This document shows positions 44,548-56,542 of a stretch of DNA of 64,000 nucleotides, one piece after another. Position numbers and translations under genes: made by a program. The number at the start of each line of letters is the position of its first letter. The stretch's first letter is position 1. The notes below the pieces were generated by a model that was not told the DNA's origin, did not search any database, and saw nothing but the letters and a program-made list of their open reading frames with translations. The stretch is from Jannaschia sp. Os4 (GTDB lineage: Bacteria > Pseudomonadota > Alphaproteobacteria > Rhodobacterales > Rhodobacteraceae), in assembly GCF_016820245.1 (NCBI RefSeq), contig NZ_JAFCAR010000005.1, positions 62,001-126,000 of the forward strand, read 5' to 3'.

Positions 44548-45929
44548 GCATCTGGACGGCACGGGACGCGGCCGCCGCCACGGGCGGGACGGTGGCCTCC
44601 GACTGGGAGGCCGGCGCACCGTCGATCGACAGCCGGGCCATCCGTCCGGGCGAGATGTTCGTCGCGCTCAGGGCCGCGCGGGACGGACATGATTTTGTCG
44701 GCGATGCCTTGGCCAAGGGCGCGGGCGCCGCGCTGGTCTCCCGCGTGCCCGAGGGCGTGGCGCCGGACCGGCTGCTGGTCGTGGACGACGTGCAGGCGGG
44801 GCTGGAGGCCTTGGGCCGCGCCGGGCGGGCGCGGAGCGGGGCGCGCGTCGCGGCGATCACCGGGTCGGTGGGCAAGACCTCGACCAAGGAGATGCTGCGC
44901 CACGTGCTGGCGCGGCAGGGCACGGCCCACGCGGCCATCAAGTCCTACAATAACCACTGGGGCGTCCCGCTGACGCTGGCGGGGCTGCCGCCCGACGCGG
45001 ACTTCGCCGTGATCGAGATCGGGATGAACCATCCCGGCGAGATCGCGCCGCTCGCCGTCCAGGCGCGGCCCCACGTGGCCATCGTCAACACGGTGGCGCC
45101 CGTGCACTTGGAGGCGTTCGAGGACGGCTTGGAGGGCATCGCGCGCGAGAAGGCGTCGATCTTCGAGGGGCTGGAGCCGGGGGGCGTGGCGCTGTGGAAC
45201 GCGGACGCCCCGCACCAGGACATGCTGCGGCGCGGCGACGGCGAGGGCTTCGGCCATGCCGAGGACGCGGCGTGGCGGCTGACCCGCGTGGCGGCGGGGG
45301 CGGACTCGGTCGCCTGCGAGGCGGCGACGCCGGTGGGCGCGATCGCCTTCCGCATCGGCGCGCCGGGCGCGCATTTCGCGTCCAACGCGCTCGGGGTGCT
45401 GGCCTGCGTCCATCACCTCGGCGGCGACGTCGCGCGGGCGGCGCTGGCCCTGTCGGACTGGACCCCGCCGGACGGCCGGGGGGCGCGCCACGCCGTGCGG
45501 GTGGACGCCGATGCGCCACCCATCGAACTGTTCGACGACGCCTACAACGCGAACCCCGCCTCCGTGGGGGCGGCGCTGGACCTGCTCGCCGCGACCCCCG
45601 TGCCGAAGAGGGCGCGGCGCGTCGCCATCCTCGGCGACATGAAGGAACTCGGGCCGACCGGCCCGGCCCTCCACGCGGGCCTCGCCGGGCTCGACGCGGT
45701 GGACGCGCTGGATGCCGTGCACACGGTGGGTCCGCTGATGCGTCACCTGCACGACGCGCTGCCCGCCGCGACGCGCGGGCATCACGTGGACGACGCCGCC
45801 GCGCTGGCCGCCGAGATCCGCGACCTCGTGCGACCGGGCGATGCGGTCACGGTCAAGGGCTCCCTTTCGATGGGGATGGCGCGGATCGTTGACGCGATCC
45901 GGGCGCTCGGTCAGGACGGCCGGAACTAG
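44544..45929 (+). CDS. murF: UDP-N-acetylmuramoyl-tripeptide--D-alanyl-D-alanine ligase
   Basis: A 461-residue ligase that joins D-Ala-D-Ala to the UDP-MurNAc tripeptide, completing the pentapeptide. ATP loop [55 protein letters not shown]; and ILGDMKELG are the MurF hallmarks. It uses the dipeptide made by Ddl, encoded at 54753. The start overlaps the murE stop; mraY follows after 10 bp. Confidence 0.96.
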   Translation: MSIWTARDAAAATGGTVASDWEAGAPSIDSRAIRPGEMFVALRAARDGHDFVGDALAKGAGAALVSRVPEGVAPDRLLVVDDVQAGLEALGRAGRARSGARVAAITGSVGKTSTKEMLRHVLARQGTAHAAIKSYNNHWGVPLTLAGLPPDADFAVIEIGMNHPGEIAPLAVQARPHVAIVNTVAPVHLEAFEDGLEGIAREKASIFEGLEPGGVALWNADAPHQDMLRRGDGEGFGHAEDAAWRLTRVAAGADSVACEAATPVGAIAFRIGAPGAHFASNALGVLACVHHLGGDVARAALALSDWTPPDGRGARHAVRVDADAPPIELFDDAYNANPASVGAALDLLAATPVPKRARRVAILGDMKELGPTGPALHAGLAGLDAVDALDAVHTVGPLMRHLHDALPAATRGHHVDDAAALAAEIRDLVRPGDAVTVKGSLSMGMARIVDAIRALGQDGRN

Positions 45930-45939
45930 GAGACCCTGC

Positions 45940-47022
45940 ATGTTCTACTGGCTGACGGCGCTCTCGGATGGCGGCGATCTGTTCAACCTGTTCCGCTACA
46001 TCACCGTGCGCGCGGGGCTGGCCTTCTTCACGGCGCTCGTCTTCGGCTTCCTGTTCGGGCGCCCGCTGATCGACCTGCTGCGCAAGCGGCAGGGCAAGGG
46101 CCAGCCGATCCGCTCGGACGGGCCGGAGACGCACTTCGCCAAGCAGGGCACGCCGACCATGGGCGGGCTGCTGATCCTGTCCGCGATCCTCGTCTCGACG
46201 CTGCTCTTCGCGCGGCTCGACAACCCCTATGTCTGGCTCGTGCTGGGCGTGACGGCGGTCTACGGGGCGATCGGCTTCGTGGACGACTACGCCAAGGTGC
46301 GGGCGGGCAACCATGCGGGCGTGCCCGGCAAGGTGCGCCTCGCCTTGGGCTTCGCGCTGGCGGCCGTCGCAGCCGTCGTCGCCATCTGGATGCACCCGCC
46401 GGAGCTGGAGAACCAGCTGGCGCTGCCGGTCTTCGCGGACGTGCTGATCAACTTCGGCTGGTTCTACATCCCCTTCGTGATGGTCGTGATCGTGGGCTCC
46501 GCCAACGCGGTGAACCTGACGGACGGGCTGGACGGGCTGGCCATCATGCCGTCGATGATCGCGGCCGGAAGCCTGGGCGTCATCGCCTACGCGGTGGGCC
46601 GGACCGACTTCACGGAGTATCTGGGCGTCCACTACGTGCCGGGCACCGGCGAGCTTCTGGTCTTCTGCGCGGCGCTGATCGGCGGCGGCCTCGGGTTCCT
46701 GTGGTACAACGCGCCCCCGGCGGCGGTCTTCATGGGCGACACCGGATCGCTGGCCTTGGGCGGCGCGCTGGGCACGGTGGCGGTGGCGACCAAGCACGAG
46801 CTGGTCTGGGCCATCATCGGCGGCCTCTTCGTGGTCGAGGCGCTGTCGGTGATCATCCAGGTCGCCAGCTTCAAGATGACCGGCAAGCGGGTGTTCCTGA
46901 TGGCGCCGATCCACCACCACTTCGAGAAGAAGGGCTGGCCCGAGAGCCAGGTGGTGATCCGCTTCTGGATCATCGCGCTGGTGCTCGCGCTGGTCGGGCT
47001 GGCCACGCTGAAGGTGCGATGA
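45940..47022 (+). CDS. mraY: phospho-N-acetylmuramoyl-pentapeptide-transferase
   Basis: A 360-residue, ten-helix membrane enzyme that makes lipid I by transferring phospho-MurNAc-pentapeptide to undecaprenyl phosphate. Conserved acidic and His motifs: [44 protein letters not shown] and the [13 protein letters not shown] loop. The stop overlaps the start of the ACT-domain gene (ATGA). Confidence 0.96.
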   Translation: MFYWLTALSDGGDLFNLFRYITVRAGLAFFTALVFGFLFGRPLIDLLRKRQGKGQPIRSDGPETHFAKQGTPTMGGLLILSAILVSTLLFARLDNPYVWLVLGVTAVYGAIGFVDDYAKVRAGNHAGVPGKVRLALGFALAAVAAVVAIWMHPPELENQLALPVFADVLINFGWFYIPFVMVVIVGSANAVNLTDGLDGLAIMPSMIAAGSLGVIAYAVGRTDFTEYLGVHYVPGTGELLVFCAALIGGGLGFLWYNAPPAAVFMGDTGSLALGGALGTVAVATKHELVWAIIGGLFVVEALSVIIQVASFKMTGKRVFLMAPIHHHFEKKGWPESQVVIRFWIIALVLALVGLATLKVR

Positions 47023-47396
47023 CCGTCTCCGGCACGTCCGAGATGATCGCGGGCATGTCCCCGCGGCTGCGCGACGGCGCGTGGGTGTTTTCCGGCGATG
47101 CCGCACGGCATGGCGAGGCCATCGCCACGATCGCCGAGGACGCGCCCTCGCTGATCGTCCCCGCGCGGGACGGCGAGGGGCCGCGCATGGCGTGGATCAC
47201 CCTCGACGTGTTCTCGGATCTGGAAGGCGTGGGCCTGACCGCCGCCGTGTCCACGGCCTTGGCGAACGCGGGGATCGCCTGCAACGTGGTGGCGGGGCGG
47301 TCGCACGACCACCTCTTCGTCCCCGAGGCGCGCGCCGCCGAGGCGATGGACATCCTGCGGGCGCGGGCCATGCAAGAGACGGGGGCGGAGCGATGA
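47019..47396 (+). CDS. ACT domain-containing protein (COG3602/DUF2241-like)
   Basis: A 125-residue protein made of tandem small ACT-like units. [20 protein letters not shown] and [26 protein letters not shown] match the COG3602 pattern, a group proposed to bind amino acids but without a known role. It overlaps the mraY stop and the next start (both ATGA), so it is built into the cell-wall operon. Amino-acid sensing in precursor synthesis is an attractive guess, but unsupported by anything else here. Confidence 0.78.
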   Translation: MTVSGTSEMIAGMSPRLRDGAWVFSGDAARHGEAIATIAEDAPSLIVPARDGEGPRMAWITLDVFSDLEGVGLTAAVSTALANAGIACNVVAGRSHDHLFVPEARAAEAMDILRARAMQETGAER

Positions 47397-48037
47397 CGCG
47401 GGCACTCGTGACGGGCGGCAACCGGGGGATCGGCTTCGCCGTGGCGGCGGCGCTGGCGGCGGAGGGGCTGGACGTGGTGATCGCCGCCCGCTCGGGCGGG
47501 GCGGAGGCTGCGGCCGAGATCGGATGCGACTGGGTGGCGATGGATCTGACGGACGACGCGTCCATTCAGGCGGGGCTGGCCGATGCGGGCCGGATCGACG
47601 TGCTGGTCAACAACGCGGGCGTGCTCTGGGACGAGGGGCTGTTCTCCTCGGTCGATCACTTTGATGCGACGATGGCCGTGATGGTCCGCGCGCCGTGGCT
47701 GCTGATGCGCGCGCTCCTGCCCGGCATGGGGCCGGAGGGGCGGGTGGTGAACATGTCGTCGGGCTGGGGCAGCTTCGCCGAGGGGATCGGCGGCGGGGGG
47801 GCCTACGGGCCGGCCAAGGCGGCGCTCAACGCGCTGACGGTCCGCGCCGCTGGGGAGGCGCCCGTGGGCGTGAAGGTCAACGCGATGTGCCCCGGCTGGG
47901 TGCGGACGCGGATGGGCGGGGCAGGCGCCACGCGCTCGCCCGAGGAGGCGGCGGACACCGCCGTCTGGCTGGCCACGCTGCCCGAGGACGGGCCGACGGG
48001 CGGCTTCTTCCGCGACCGCAGGCCGATCCAATGGTGA
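47393..48037 (+). CDS. short-chain dehydrogenase/reductase
   Basis: A 214-residue classical SDR. Cofactor motif [13 protein letters not shown] (TGxxxGIG), AMDLTDD, NNAGVL, catalytic serine in NMSSGWGSF and the YxxxK pair in [12 protein letters not shown], then [11 protein letters not shown]. The substrate is unknown. It is coupled to the ACT gene upstream (ATGA) and overlaps the small gene downstream by 7 bp. An SDR is not a normal member of a division and cell-wall cluster. Confidence 0.88.
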   Translation: MTRALVTGGNRGIGFAVAAALAAEGLDVVIAARSGGAEAAAEIGCDWVAMDLTDDASIQAGLADAGRIDVLVNNAGVLWDEGLFSSVDHFDATMAVMVRAPWLLMRALLPGMGPEGRVVNMSSGWGSFAEGIGGGGAYGPAKAALNALTVRAAGEAPVGVKVNAMCPGWVRTRMGGAGATRSPEEAADTAVWLATLPEDGPTGGFFRDRRPIQW

Positions 48038-48312
48038 GGCCTTCGGACGAGGAGATGGACGCCGCCTTCGACGCCGCGCGCGACCGCGCCCCGTGGGCGA
48101 TGAAGGGGACGCGCTGGGCGCGCTGGGGCGCGATGGCCGCGCTCGTGGGCGCGATCGCCCTCGCCGTCCCGTTCCTGCGCGGGTGGGCCGACGCCGAGGC
48201 GCGGCTGGCCGCCGATCCCACGCTCTGCGGACGCGGCTTCACCGCCGCGCCCGACGACCGCTCCGAGTTCCGCCGCGCGGCGGAGGCCTTCTTCGTAGAG
48301 CGCTGCGAATGA
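48031..48312 (+). CDS. small single-pass membrane protein, unknown function
   Basis: A 93-residue protein with one membrane helix (about residues 31-50, [20 protein letters not shown]), a short cytoplasmic N-terminus and a C-terminal domain with two cysteines (TLCGRGF and the final ERCE), which could form a disulfide if periplasmic. No family is recognised. ATG 48031 or GTG 48034 may be used; both overlap the SDR stop. The stop overlaps the murD ATG. Confidence 0.6.
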   Translation: MVRPSDEEMDAAFDAARDRAPWAMKGTRWARWGAMAALVGAIALAVPFLRGWADAEARLAADPTLCGRGFTAAPDDRSEFRRAAEAFFVERCE

Positions 48313-49700
48313 TCCCCGTGCGCGGCCTCGCGGGGGCCAAGGTGGCCGTGCTGGGCCTCGGCCGCTCGGGCCTGACGGCGGCGCGGGCGCTGCGGGCCGG
48401 GGGTGCCGACGTCGTCGCGTGGGATGACGGCGCGGCGGGGCGCGATGCGGCCGAGGCGGAGGGCTTCGCCACCGCCGACCTCGCGCGCGGCGGGCTGGAG
48501 GGCTGCGACCTGCTGATCACGAGCCCCGGCATCCCGCACCTCTTCCCCCAGCCACACCCCGCGATCCGCGCGGCGTGGGACGCGGGCGTGCCGGTCGACA
48601 ACGACATCGGCCTTTTCTTCCGCTCGCTGGGCCATGACGGCCCGCCGCCCAAGGTGGTCGCGGTCACCGGGTCGAACGGCAAGTCGACCACCTCGGCGCT
48701 GATCCACCACGTCCTCACCCATGCGGGCCGCACCGCGCACCTCGCGGGGAACATCGGGCGCGGCGTGCTGGACCTCGACCCGATGGGCGAGGGGGAGGTC
48801 GTGGTGCTGGAACTGTCCTCCTACCAGACGGAACTGGCCCGCGCGCTCACGCCCGACGTTGCCGTGTTCACCAACCTCTCGCCCGACCATCTCGACCGGC
48901 ACGCGGGCTTCGGCGGCTACTACGCGGCCAAGCGCCGCCTGTTCGCCGAGGGCGGGCCTGACCGCGCGGTGATCGGCTGCGACGAGGACACGGGCCGCTT
49001 CCTCGCCAACCAGATGGCAGAGGCGCCGGGCGACGACCGCGTGATCCGCGTGGCGACAGGGCGTCCGAACGGCACCGCGTGGCAGGTGACGGCGCGCAAG
49101 GGCTGGCTGTCGGAGACGCGCAAGGGGCGGCAGATGGCGTCCGTCGACCTGCGCGACGTCGCGGGCCTGCCGGGGCACCACAACCACCTCAACGCCGCCT
49201 GCGCGTGGGGCGTGGCGAGGGCGCTGGGGCTGGGCCCGCACGAGATCGAGGCGGGCCTGCGGGGGTTCGGCGGCTTGCCACATCGCTCGCAAGTGCTGGG
49301 AGAGGCGGGCGGCGTGCGCTTCGTCAACGACAGCAAGGCGACGAACCCGGACGCGGCGGCGCAGGCTCTGGCCGCCTTCCCGCGCATCCGCTGGATCGTC
49401 GGCGGGCTGGCCAAGGACGGCGCGTCGCTCGACGGGCTGCGCCCCCACTACGGCAACGTCGCCAAGGCCTACGTGATCGGGCGCGAGGCCGCGTCCTTCG
49501 CGGTCGCGCTGGGCGAGGTGGAGGCGGAGGTCTGCGGCGACATGGGCACGGCGGTGGCGCGCGCCGTGGCCGAGGCGGAGCCGGGCGACGTGGTGCTGCT
49601 GGCGCCCGCGGCGGCGTCCTTCGACCAGTACGACAGCTTCGAGCGGCGCGGCGAGGATTTCGCGCGTCACGTGGCCGGGGTCGCGGGCGTCGGCGCATAG
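48309..49700 (+). CDS. murD: UDP-N-acetylmuramoylalanine--D-glutamate ligase
   Basis: A 463-residue Mur ligase adding D-glutamate. The N-terminal Rossmann-like domain has [20 protein letters not shown] loop [54 protein letters not shown]; and [19 protein letters not shown] are typical of MurD. The ATG overlaps the stop of the small membrane gene. A 130-bp gap follows before ftsW, the largest break in this part of the cluster. Confidence 0.96.
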   Translation: MIPVRGLAGAKVAVLGLGRSGLTAARALRAGGADVVAWDDGAAGRDAAEAEGFATADLARGGLEGCDLLITSPGIPHLFPQPHPAIRAAWDAGVPVDNDIGLFFRSLGHDGPPPKVVAVTGSNGKSTTSALIHHVLTHAGRTAHLAGNIGRGVLDLDPMGEGEVVVLELSSYQTELARALTPDVAVFTNLSPDHLDRHAGFGGYYAAKRRLFAEGGPDRAVIGCDEDTGRFLANQMAEAPGDDRVIRVATGRPNGTAWQVTARKGWLSETRKGRQMASVDLRDVAGLPGHHNHLNAACAWGVARALGLGPHEIEAGLRGFGGLPHRSQVLGEAGGVRFVNDSKATNPDAAAQALAAFPRIRWIVGGLAKDGASLDGLRPHYGNVAKAYVIGREAASFAVALGEVEAEVCGDMGTAVARAVAEAEPGDVVLLAPAAASFDQYDSFERRGEDFARHVAGVAGVGA

Positions 49701-49830
49701 GCCGCGCGCGAGTCTTTCCCGTCACGCCCGGTCGCCCGCCGCATCTCGGCTGTGGACCGAACGCCCCCGCGTCGCCTACACGTCGTTCCAGAGCCGGACC
49801 AACCGGCCGGGCAGTGACGCAGGCGTACCC

Positions 49831-50994
49831 ATGACCGAGATCGCGCACGGCACCGTGATGGTGTCCCCGGGCGAACCCATCCTGTCGCGCTGGTGGCGCA
49901 CGCTGGACAAGACCGTTCTGGGCAGCCTCGTGCTGCTCTTCGCCTGCGGGCTGCTGCTGGGCCTCGCCGCCTCGGTGCCCTTGGCCGAGCGCAACGGGCT
50001 GGACCCGTTCCACTACGTCTACCGGCAGGCCTTCTTCGGCAGCCTCGCCTTCGTCGTCATGCTCGCGACCTCGATGATGTCGCCGCACCTGATCCGCCGC
50101 CTCGCGGTCCTCGCCTTCTTCGGCGCGTTCCTCGCGGTGGCGCTGCTCCCGGTGCTCGGCACCGACTTCGGCAAGGGGGCCACGCGCTGGTACTCGCTCG
50201 GCTTCGCGTCCGTGCAGCCGTCCGAGTTCCTCAAGCCCGTCTTCGTGGTCCTGACGGCATGGCTGATGTCCGCCGCCGCGCAGCCGAACGGCCCGCCGGG
50301 CAAGTCCATCTCGCTCGCCGTCCTCCTCGTGATCCTCGCCTTCCTCGCCACCCAGCCCGACTTCGGGCAGGCGATGCTGCACGTCATCGCGTGGTCGGCG
50401 ATCTACTTCGTCGCCGGCGCGCCGATCCTGCTGCTGACCGTGATCGCGGTCGCCGTCGGCCTCGCCGGGATCGCGTTCTACAACTCGTCCGAGCACTTCG
50501 CCCGCCGCATCGACGGGTTCCTCACCCCCGACGTCGATCCCCGGACCCAGCTCGGCTACGCCACCGAGGCGATCCGCGAGGGCGGCTTCCTCGGGGTCGG
50601 CGTCGGCGAGGGGCGGGTGCGCTGGACGCTGCCCGACGCGCACACGGACTTCATCATCGCCGTGGCCGCCGAGGAGTACGGCCTGATCCTCGTATTCCTG
50701 ATCGTCGGCCTCTTCGCCACGATCACCGTGCGCTCGCTCGCCCGGCTGTCCAAGGAGCGGGACATGTTCATCCGGCTGGCCGGCACCGGCCTCGTTGTGC
50801 TCCTCGCCAGCCAAGCGTTCATCAACCTCGGCGTCGCCGTCCGGCTGCTGCCGGCGAAGGGCATGACGCTGCCCTTCGTGAGCTACGGCGGCTCTTCGCT
50901 CATCGCGATGGGGGCCTTGACCGGGATGCTGCTGTGCTTCACCCGGTCGCGGCCCCAAGGGGACTTGGGCGACCACATCCTGACCCGCCGCTGA
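49831..50994 (+). CDS. ftsW: putative peptidoglycan glycosyltransferase FtsW
   Basis: A 387-residue SEDS-family protein with about ten membrane helices. FtsW polymerises lipid II at the septum with FtsI. Diagnostic segments: [57 protein letters not shown], and [17 protein letters not shown] near the C-terminus. The partner ftsI is not in this window. The alternative ATG at 49858 would shorten the N-terminus by nine residues. Confidence 0.94.
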   Translation: MTEIAHGTVMVSPGEPILSRWWRTLDKTVLGSLVLLFACGLLLGLAASVPLAERNGLDPFHYVYRQAFFGSLAFVVMLATSMMSPHLIRRLAVLAFFGAFLAVALLPVLGTDFGKGATRWYSLGFASVQPSEFLKPVFVVLTAWLMSAAAQPNGPPGKSISLAVLLVILAFLATQPDFGQAMLHVIAWSAIYFVAGAPILLLTVIAVAVGLAGIAFYNSSEHFARRIDGFLTPDVDPRTQLGYATEAIREGGFLGVGVGEGRVRWTLPDAHTDFIIAVAAEEYGLILVFLIVGLFATITVRSLARLSKERDMFIRLAGTGLVVLLASQAFINLGVAVRLLPAKGMTLPFVSYGGSSLIAMGALTGMLLCFTRSRPQGDLGDHILTRR

Positions 50995-51004
50995 GAGGAC
51001 CCGC

Positions 51005-52099
51005 ATGGACGCGCCCCTGTTGGTGATCGCCGCCGGGGGCACCGGCGGCCACATGTTCCCGGCGCAGGCCTTGGCCGAGGCGATGATCGCGCGCGGCTGG
51101 CGGGTGAAGCTCTCGACCGACGAGCGCGGCGCGCGCTACTCCGAGCGCTACCCCGAGGCCGTGGCCCGCGAGGTGATCCCCGCCGCGACCTTCGCGGGCG
51201 GCGGCCTCGTGGCGAAGGCGAGGGCGCCGTTCAGCATCGGCGCGGGGGTGTGGCGGGCGGTCCGCTCCATGCGCCGCGACCGGCCCGCGCTGGTCGTGGG
51301 CTTCGGCGGCTACCCGACCATCCCCGCGCTCTCGGCGGCGGAGCTGCTCAAGATCCCGCGCCTCCTGCACGAGCAGAACGGCGTGCCGGGCAAGGTGAAC
51401 CGACTCTTCGCCGAGCGCGTCGGCACCGTCGCCTGCGGCACGTGGCCGACCACGCTCCCCGAGGGGGTCGAGGCGATCCATGTCGGCAACCCCGTCCGCG
51501 CCGCCATCGCGCACCGGGCCGCGGCCCCCTACATCCCGCCGGGCGACCATCCGATGAAGCTCCTCGTGCTCGGCGGCAGCCAAGGCGCCCGGATCATGTC
51601 GCAGGTCGTCCCCCGCGCGGTCGCCGCCCTGCCGGACGCGATGAAGCGCAACCTCCGCGTCGACCATCAGGCGCGCGAGGAGGACTACGACTACGCCACC
51701 GAACTCTACGACGAGGCGGGCGTGCGGGCGCATGTGGACACGTTCTTCGAGGACGTGCCCGACCGGCTCGCCGACGCGCAGCTCGTCATCGCCCGGGCCG
51801 GCGCCTCGACGCTGGCCGACCTCACGGTGATCGGGCGGCCCTCGATCCTCGTCCCCTACGCGGCCGCGGCGAACGACCATCAGGCGGCCAACGCGCGCGG
51901 CCCCGCCGAGGCGGGCGCGGCCATCGTGATGCCCGAGGGCATGTTCACGCCCGAGAGCCTGCGCGAGCAGATGGAGACGGTGCTGACGAACCCGCAGGGC
52001 GCGCAGATGATGTCGCGCGCCGCGCTCGGCCTCGCGGTGCCCGACGCGACGGAGCGGCTCGTGGAACTGGCGGAGCACATGGCGGGAGCGGGACGATGA
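51005..52099 (+). CDS. murG: UDP-GlcNAc--undecaprenyl-pyrophosphoryl-MurNAc-pentapeptide transferase
   Basis: A 364-residue GT-B glycosyltransferase that makes lipid II at the inner face of the membrane. [17 protein letters not shown] and [10 protein letters not shown] are the N-terminal G-loops; [24 protein letters not shown] and the C-terminal donor-binding [11 protein letters not shown] with [15 protein letters not shown] are conserved. It starts 10 bp after ftsW; murC follows closely. Confidence 0.96.
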   Translation: MDAPLLVIAAGGTGGHMFPAQALAEAMIARGWRVKLSTDERGARYSERYPEAVAREVIPAATFAGGGLVAKARAPFSIGAGVWRAVRSMRRDRPALVVGFGGYPTIPALSAAELLKIPRLLHEQNGVPGKVNRLFAERVGTVACGTWPTTLPEGVEAIHVGNPVRAAIAHRAAAPYIPPGDHPMKLLVLGGSQGARIMSQVVPRAVAALPDAMKRNLRVDHQAREEDYDYATELYDEAGVRAHVDTFFEDVPDRLADAQLVIARAGASTLADLTVIGRPSILVPYAAAANDHQAANARGPAEAGAAIVMPEGMFTPESLREQMETVLTNPQGAQMMSRAALGLAVPDATERLVELAEHMAGAGR

Positions 52100-52116
52100 A
52101 GGACTTGGAGACCACG

Positions 52117-53517
<1,401 letters not shown>

Positions 53518-53520
53518 GCG

Positions 53521-53757
53521 ATGGGGCTGATTGCGCTCTGCCTCTGGATCCTCGCGGCGGCGGTCCTGCAATGGGTCACGACCGCCAAGCAGTCGTGGCC
53601 CGCCGCCTACGGGCTGATGGTCGTGGCGGTCCCGGTCCTCTGGCTGCTCTGGCAGCAATCCCCGGCCCACGCGCTGCTCGGCCTCGCTGCGATGTGCGCC
53701 GTCCTGCGCTGGCCGGTCCGCTACGGCTGGCGCCGCATCAAGGGCCTGATCCGATGA
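53521..53757 (+). CDS. DUF2484 family small membrane protein
   Basis: A 78-residue protein with two or three hydrophobic helices, [18 protein letters not shown] and AALLRWP-like [16 protein letters not shown] at the end. DUF2484 proteins are typically found between murC and murB in Rhodobacteraceae, exactly as here. The role is unknown; the fixed position suggests a link with precursor synthesis. It starts 3 bp after murC and its stop overlaps the murB ATG. Confidence 0.8.
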   Translation: MGLIALCLWILAAAVLQWVTTAKQSWPAAYGLMVVAVPVLWLLWQQSPAHALLGLAAMCAVLRWPVRYGWRRIKGLIR

Positions 53758-54671
53758 CCTATCCCGACCTCCGCGGCACGCTCACCGAAAGGCGCGACCT
53801 CGCCTCGCTCACGTGGCTGCGCGTCGGCGGCCCCGCGGACGCGCTGGTCCAGCCCGCCGACGAGGCGGACCTTTCCGCGTTCCTCGCTGCGCTGGACCCG
53901 AACGTTCCGGTCTTCCCGATGGGCGTCGGCTCGAACCTCATCGTCCGCGACGGGGGGCTGCGGGCCGTGGTGATCCGCCTCGGGCGCGGCTTCAACGGGA
54001 TCGTGGTCGAGGGCGAGCAGGTCCACGCGGGCGCCGCCGCGCTGGATGCCCACGTGGCGCGCAAGGCCGCGCAGCGGGGCCGCGACCTCACCTTCCTGCG
54101 GACCATCCCCGGCAGCGTGGGCGGCGCGGTGCGGATGAACGCGGGCTGCTACGGCAGCTACGTGGCCGACGTGCTGGAGGAGGTGCGGGTGGTCCTGCGC
54201 GACGGCACTGTCCGCGACCTGCCCGCCGCCGACCTCAACCTCGCCTACCGCTCCTCCGACCTGCCCGAGGGCGCCGTCGTCATCCGCGCCACTTTCCGCG
54301 CGCCCGCGGGCGACCCGGCGGCGCTGGAGGCGCGGATGGAGGAGCAGCTGGCCAAGCGCGACGCGACCCAGCCGACCAAGGACCGCAGCGCGGGCTCCAC
54401 CTTCCGCAACCCGGCCGGCTTCTCCTCGACGGGCCGTGCGGACGACGTGCACGACCTCAAGGCGTGGAAGGTGATCGACGACGCCGGGATGCGCGGCGCG
54501 ACCCGGGGCGGGGCGGTGATGTCGGAGAAGCACTCAAACTTCCTCGTCAATGCGGGCGGCGCGACGGCGGCAGATCTGGAAGGCTTGGGCGAGGAAGTGC
54601 GCGCCAAGGTCTTGGCCCATAGCGGCATTTCGCTAGAGTGGGAGATCATGCGGGTCGGAGAGCCCGCCTGA
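53754..54671 (+). CDS. murB: UDP-N-acetylenolpyruvoylglucosamine reductase
   Basis: A 305-residue FAD enzyme, second committed step of peptidoglycan synthesis (NADPH-dependent reduction to UDP-MurNAc). [20 protein letters not shown] binds [24 protein letters not shown] contains the substrate site; [10 protein letters not shown] carries the catalytic serine of the proton relay; and [10 protein letters not shown] is the C-terminal conserved block. It belongs to the type II (short) MurB class. The start overlaps the DUF2484 stop. Confidence 0.95.
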   Translation: MTYPDLRGTLTERRDLASLTWLRVGGPADALVQPADEADLSAFLAALDPNVPVFPMGVGSNLIVRDGGLRAVVIRLGRGFNGIVVEGEQVHAGAAALDAHVARKAAQRGRDLTFLRTIPGSVGGAVRMNAGCYGSYVADVLEEVRVVLRDGTVRDLPAADLNLAYRSSDLPEGAVVIRATFRAPAGDPAALEARMEEQLAKRDATQPTKDRSAGSTFRNPAGFSSTGRADDVHDLKAWKVIDDAGMRGATRGGAVMSEKHSNFLVNAGGATAADLEGLGEEVRAKVLAHSGISLEWEIMRVGEPA

Positions 54672-54752
54672 CGCCGAGGACCGCCGACAGACGCGGCCCG
54701 GCACGAGGCAGATGAGAGGGCGGCAGCGCCCCGAACAGGCAAGGGATTGGTG

Positions 54753-55655
54753 GTGTCGGGCAGGACTCCCCAACATGTGGTCGTCGTCATGGGCGGCCCG
54801 TCGAACGAGCGGGAGGTCTCCCTCTCGTCCGGATCGCAATGCGCGGCGGCGCTGCGGGCCGAGGGCTACCGCGTCACGGAACTGGACGTGGGCCCCGATC
54901 TGGCCGCGCGGCTGGCCGCGGAAAAACCCGACGCCGTGTTCAACGCGCTACACGGGCGCTGGGGCGAGGACGGCTGCGTGCAGGGGCTGCTGGAATGGCT
55001 GCGCATCCCCTACACCCATTCCGGGGTGCTGGCCTCGTCGCTGGCGATGGACAAGACGCGCACCAAGGACGCCTTCCGCGCGGCGGGCCTGCCCGTGGTG
55101 GAGAGCCGCCTCGTGCCGAGGGACGCGGCCGGGTCCGCGCTGCCCGCGCCCTACGTGGTGAAGCCCAACGCGGACGGCTCGTCGGTGGGCGTGCACATCG
55201 TGCGGGAGGGGTCGAACCTGCCGCCGCTCGACGACATGCCCGCCACCGTGATGGTCGAGGCCTACGTTCCGGGCCGCGAGCTGACGACGACGGTGCTGGA
55301 CGGGCGCGCGCTGGGCGTCACCGAGATCGTCACCGACGGCTGGTACGACTACGACGCGAAATACGCCGAGGGGGGGTCGTCTCACATCGTCCCCGCCGAC
55401 GTGCCCGCGGAGATCGCGGAGGCCTGCACCGATTTCGCGCTGCGCGCCCATGCCGTCCTCGGCTGCCGCACGCTGAGCCGCACGGACTTCCGCTGGGACG
55501 ACGCGCGCGGGCTCGACGGCCTGATCCTGCTCGAGACCAACACGCAGCCCGGCATGACCCCCACCTCGCTCACCCCGGAGCAGGCGGAGCACGCGGGCAT
55601 CCCCTTCGGACGCCTCTGCGCGATGCTGGTGGAGGACGCCTCGTGCGACCGCTGA
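54753..55655 (+). CDS. ddl: D-alanine--D-alanine ligase
   Basis: A 300-residue ATP-grasp ligase that makes the D-Ala-D-Ala used by Mur[44 protein letters not shown] (ATP grasp), [10 protein letters not shown], and [15 protein letters not shown], with the usual NTLPGMT block here as NTQPGMT, are all present. The start is probably GTG 54753 (MSGRTP), 6 bases after AAGGGA; TTG 54747 and GTG 54750 are also in frame. The end overlaps the ftsQ start by 13 bp. Confidence 0.94.
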   Translation: MSGRTPQHVVVVMGGPSNEREVSLSSGSQCAAALRAEGYRVTELDVGPDLAARLAAEKPDAVFNALHGRWGEDGCVQGLLEWLRIPYTHSGVLASSLAMDKTRTKDAFRAAGLPVVESRLVPRDAAGSALPAPYVVKPNADGSSVGVHIVREGSNLPPLDDMPATVMVEAYVPGRELTTTVLDGRALGVTEIVTDGWYDYDAKYAEGGSSHIVPADVPAEIAEACTDFALRAHAVLGCRTLSRTDFRWDDARGLDGLILLETNTQPGMTPTSLTPEQAEHAGIPFGRLCAMLVEDASCDR

Positions 55656-56542
55656 TCCGCCTCAGGGCCGTGGCCCGCGCCGTGCGCGCCGACGCGAAAT
55701 GGGCGTGGCGGGCCGAGCGGCTGTGGCTCACCCCGTCCTTCCGGCGCCTCGTGCGCGTCGGCATCCCGCTTCTCGCGACGGCGGGCGCGATCCACCTCTG
55801 GCTCGGCGACCCCGCCCGCCTCGCCGCCGTGCAGGACCGCATGGCCGAGGTGCGCCGCTCGATTCAGGACCGGCCCCAGTTCATGGTCACGCACGTCTCG
55901 ATCGAGGGGGCGTCCGCGCAGCTGCGCGAGGACATTGCCGAGGCGATGCCGGTGGACCTGCCCCTGTCGCAGTTCGCCCTCGACACCGCCGCGATCCGCG
56001 CCGGGCTCGAAAGCCTCGACCCGGTGGAGCGGGCCGAGGTGCGCGTGGCCCCGGGCGGCATGCTCGCCATCCGCATCACCGAGCGCGACCCCGCCGTGGT
56101 GTGGGCGCATGCCGACGGCGTGGACGTGCTCGACGCGACGGGCCACCGCATCGCCACCGTCGCGGACGTCGACGCCGCCGGCCCCTTGCCGCGCGTGGCG
56201 GGCGAGGGCGCGGGGGACCGGGTCGAGGAGGCACTACGCCTGATGGCGGCCGCCGGCCCGGTGGCCGAGACGCTCGTGGGCCTCGTGCGCGTGGGCGAGC
56301 GCCGCTGGGACGTGGTCTTGGCCGACGACAAGCGCATCCTGCTGCCCGAGGTCGCGCCCGCGCAGGCGCTGGACCGGGCGCTGGCGCTGCACGCGGCCAC
56401 GGACGTGCTGTCGCGCGACGCGGTGGCCTTGGACATGCGGGTCGCGGGGCGGCCCACGGTGAGGATGGGGCCGGAAGCGGTCGCCAAGCTGCGCGCCGTG
56501 CGCGCCGAGGCCCGCGCCGCCCGAGAGGAGGACGAAGGATGA
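55643..56542 (+). CDS. ftsQ: cell division protein FtsQ
   Basis: A 299-residue bitopic divisome protein: cytoplasmic N-terminus, one helix (about residues 35-52), then the periplasmic POTRA domain ([20 protein letters not shown]) and the beta domain with [11 protein letters not shown] and [11 protein letters not shown]. FtsQ links FtsA/FtsK to the late proteins FtsB/FtsL/FtsI. The start is taken as GTG 55643 inside the end of ddl. The stop overlaps the ftsA ATG. Confidence 0.9.
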   Translation: MRPLIRLRAVARAVRADAKWAWRAERLWLTPSFRRLVRVGIPLLATAGAIHLWLGDPARLAAVQDRMAEVRRSIQDRPQFMVTHVSIEGASAQLREDIAEAMPVDLPLSQFALDTAAIRAGLESLDPVERAEVRVAPGGMLAIRITERDPAVVWAHADGVDVLDATGHRIATVADVDAAGPLPRVAGEGAGDRVEEALRLMAAAGPVAETLVGLVRVGERRWDVVLADDKRILLPEVAPAQALDRALALHAATDVLSRDAVALDMRVAGRPTVRMGPEAVAKLRAVRAEARAAREEDEG

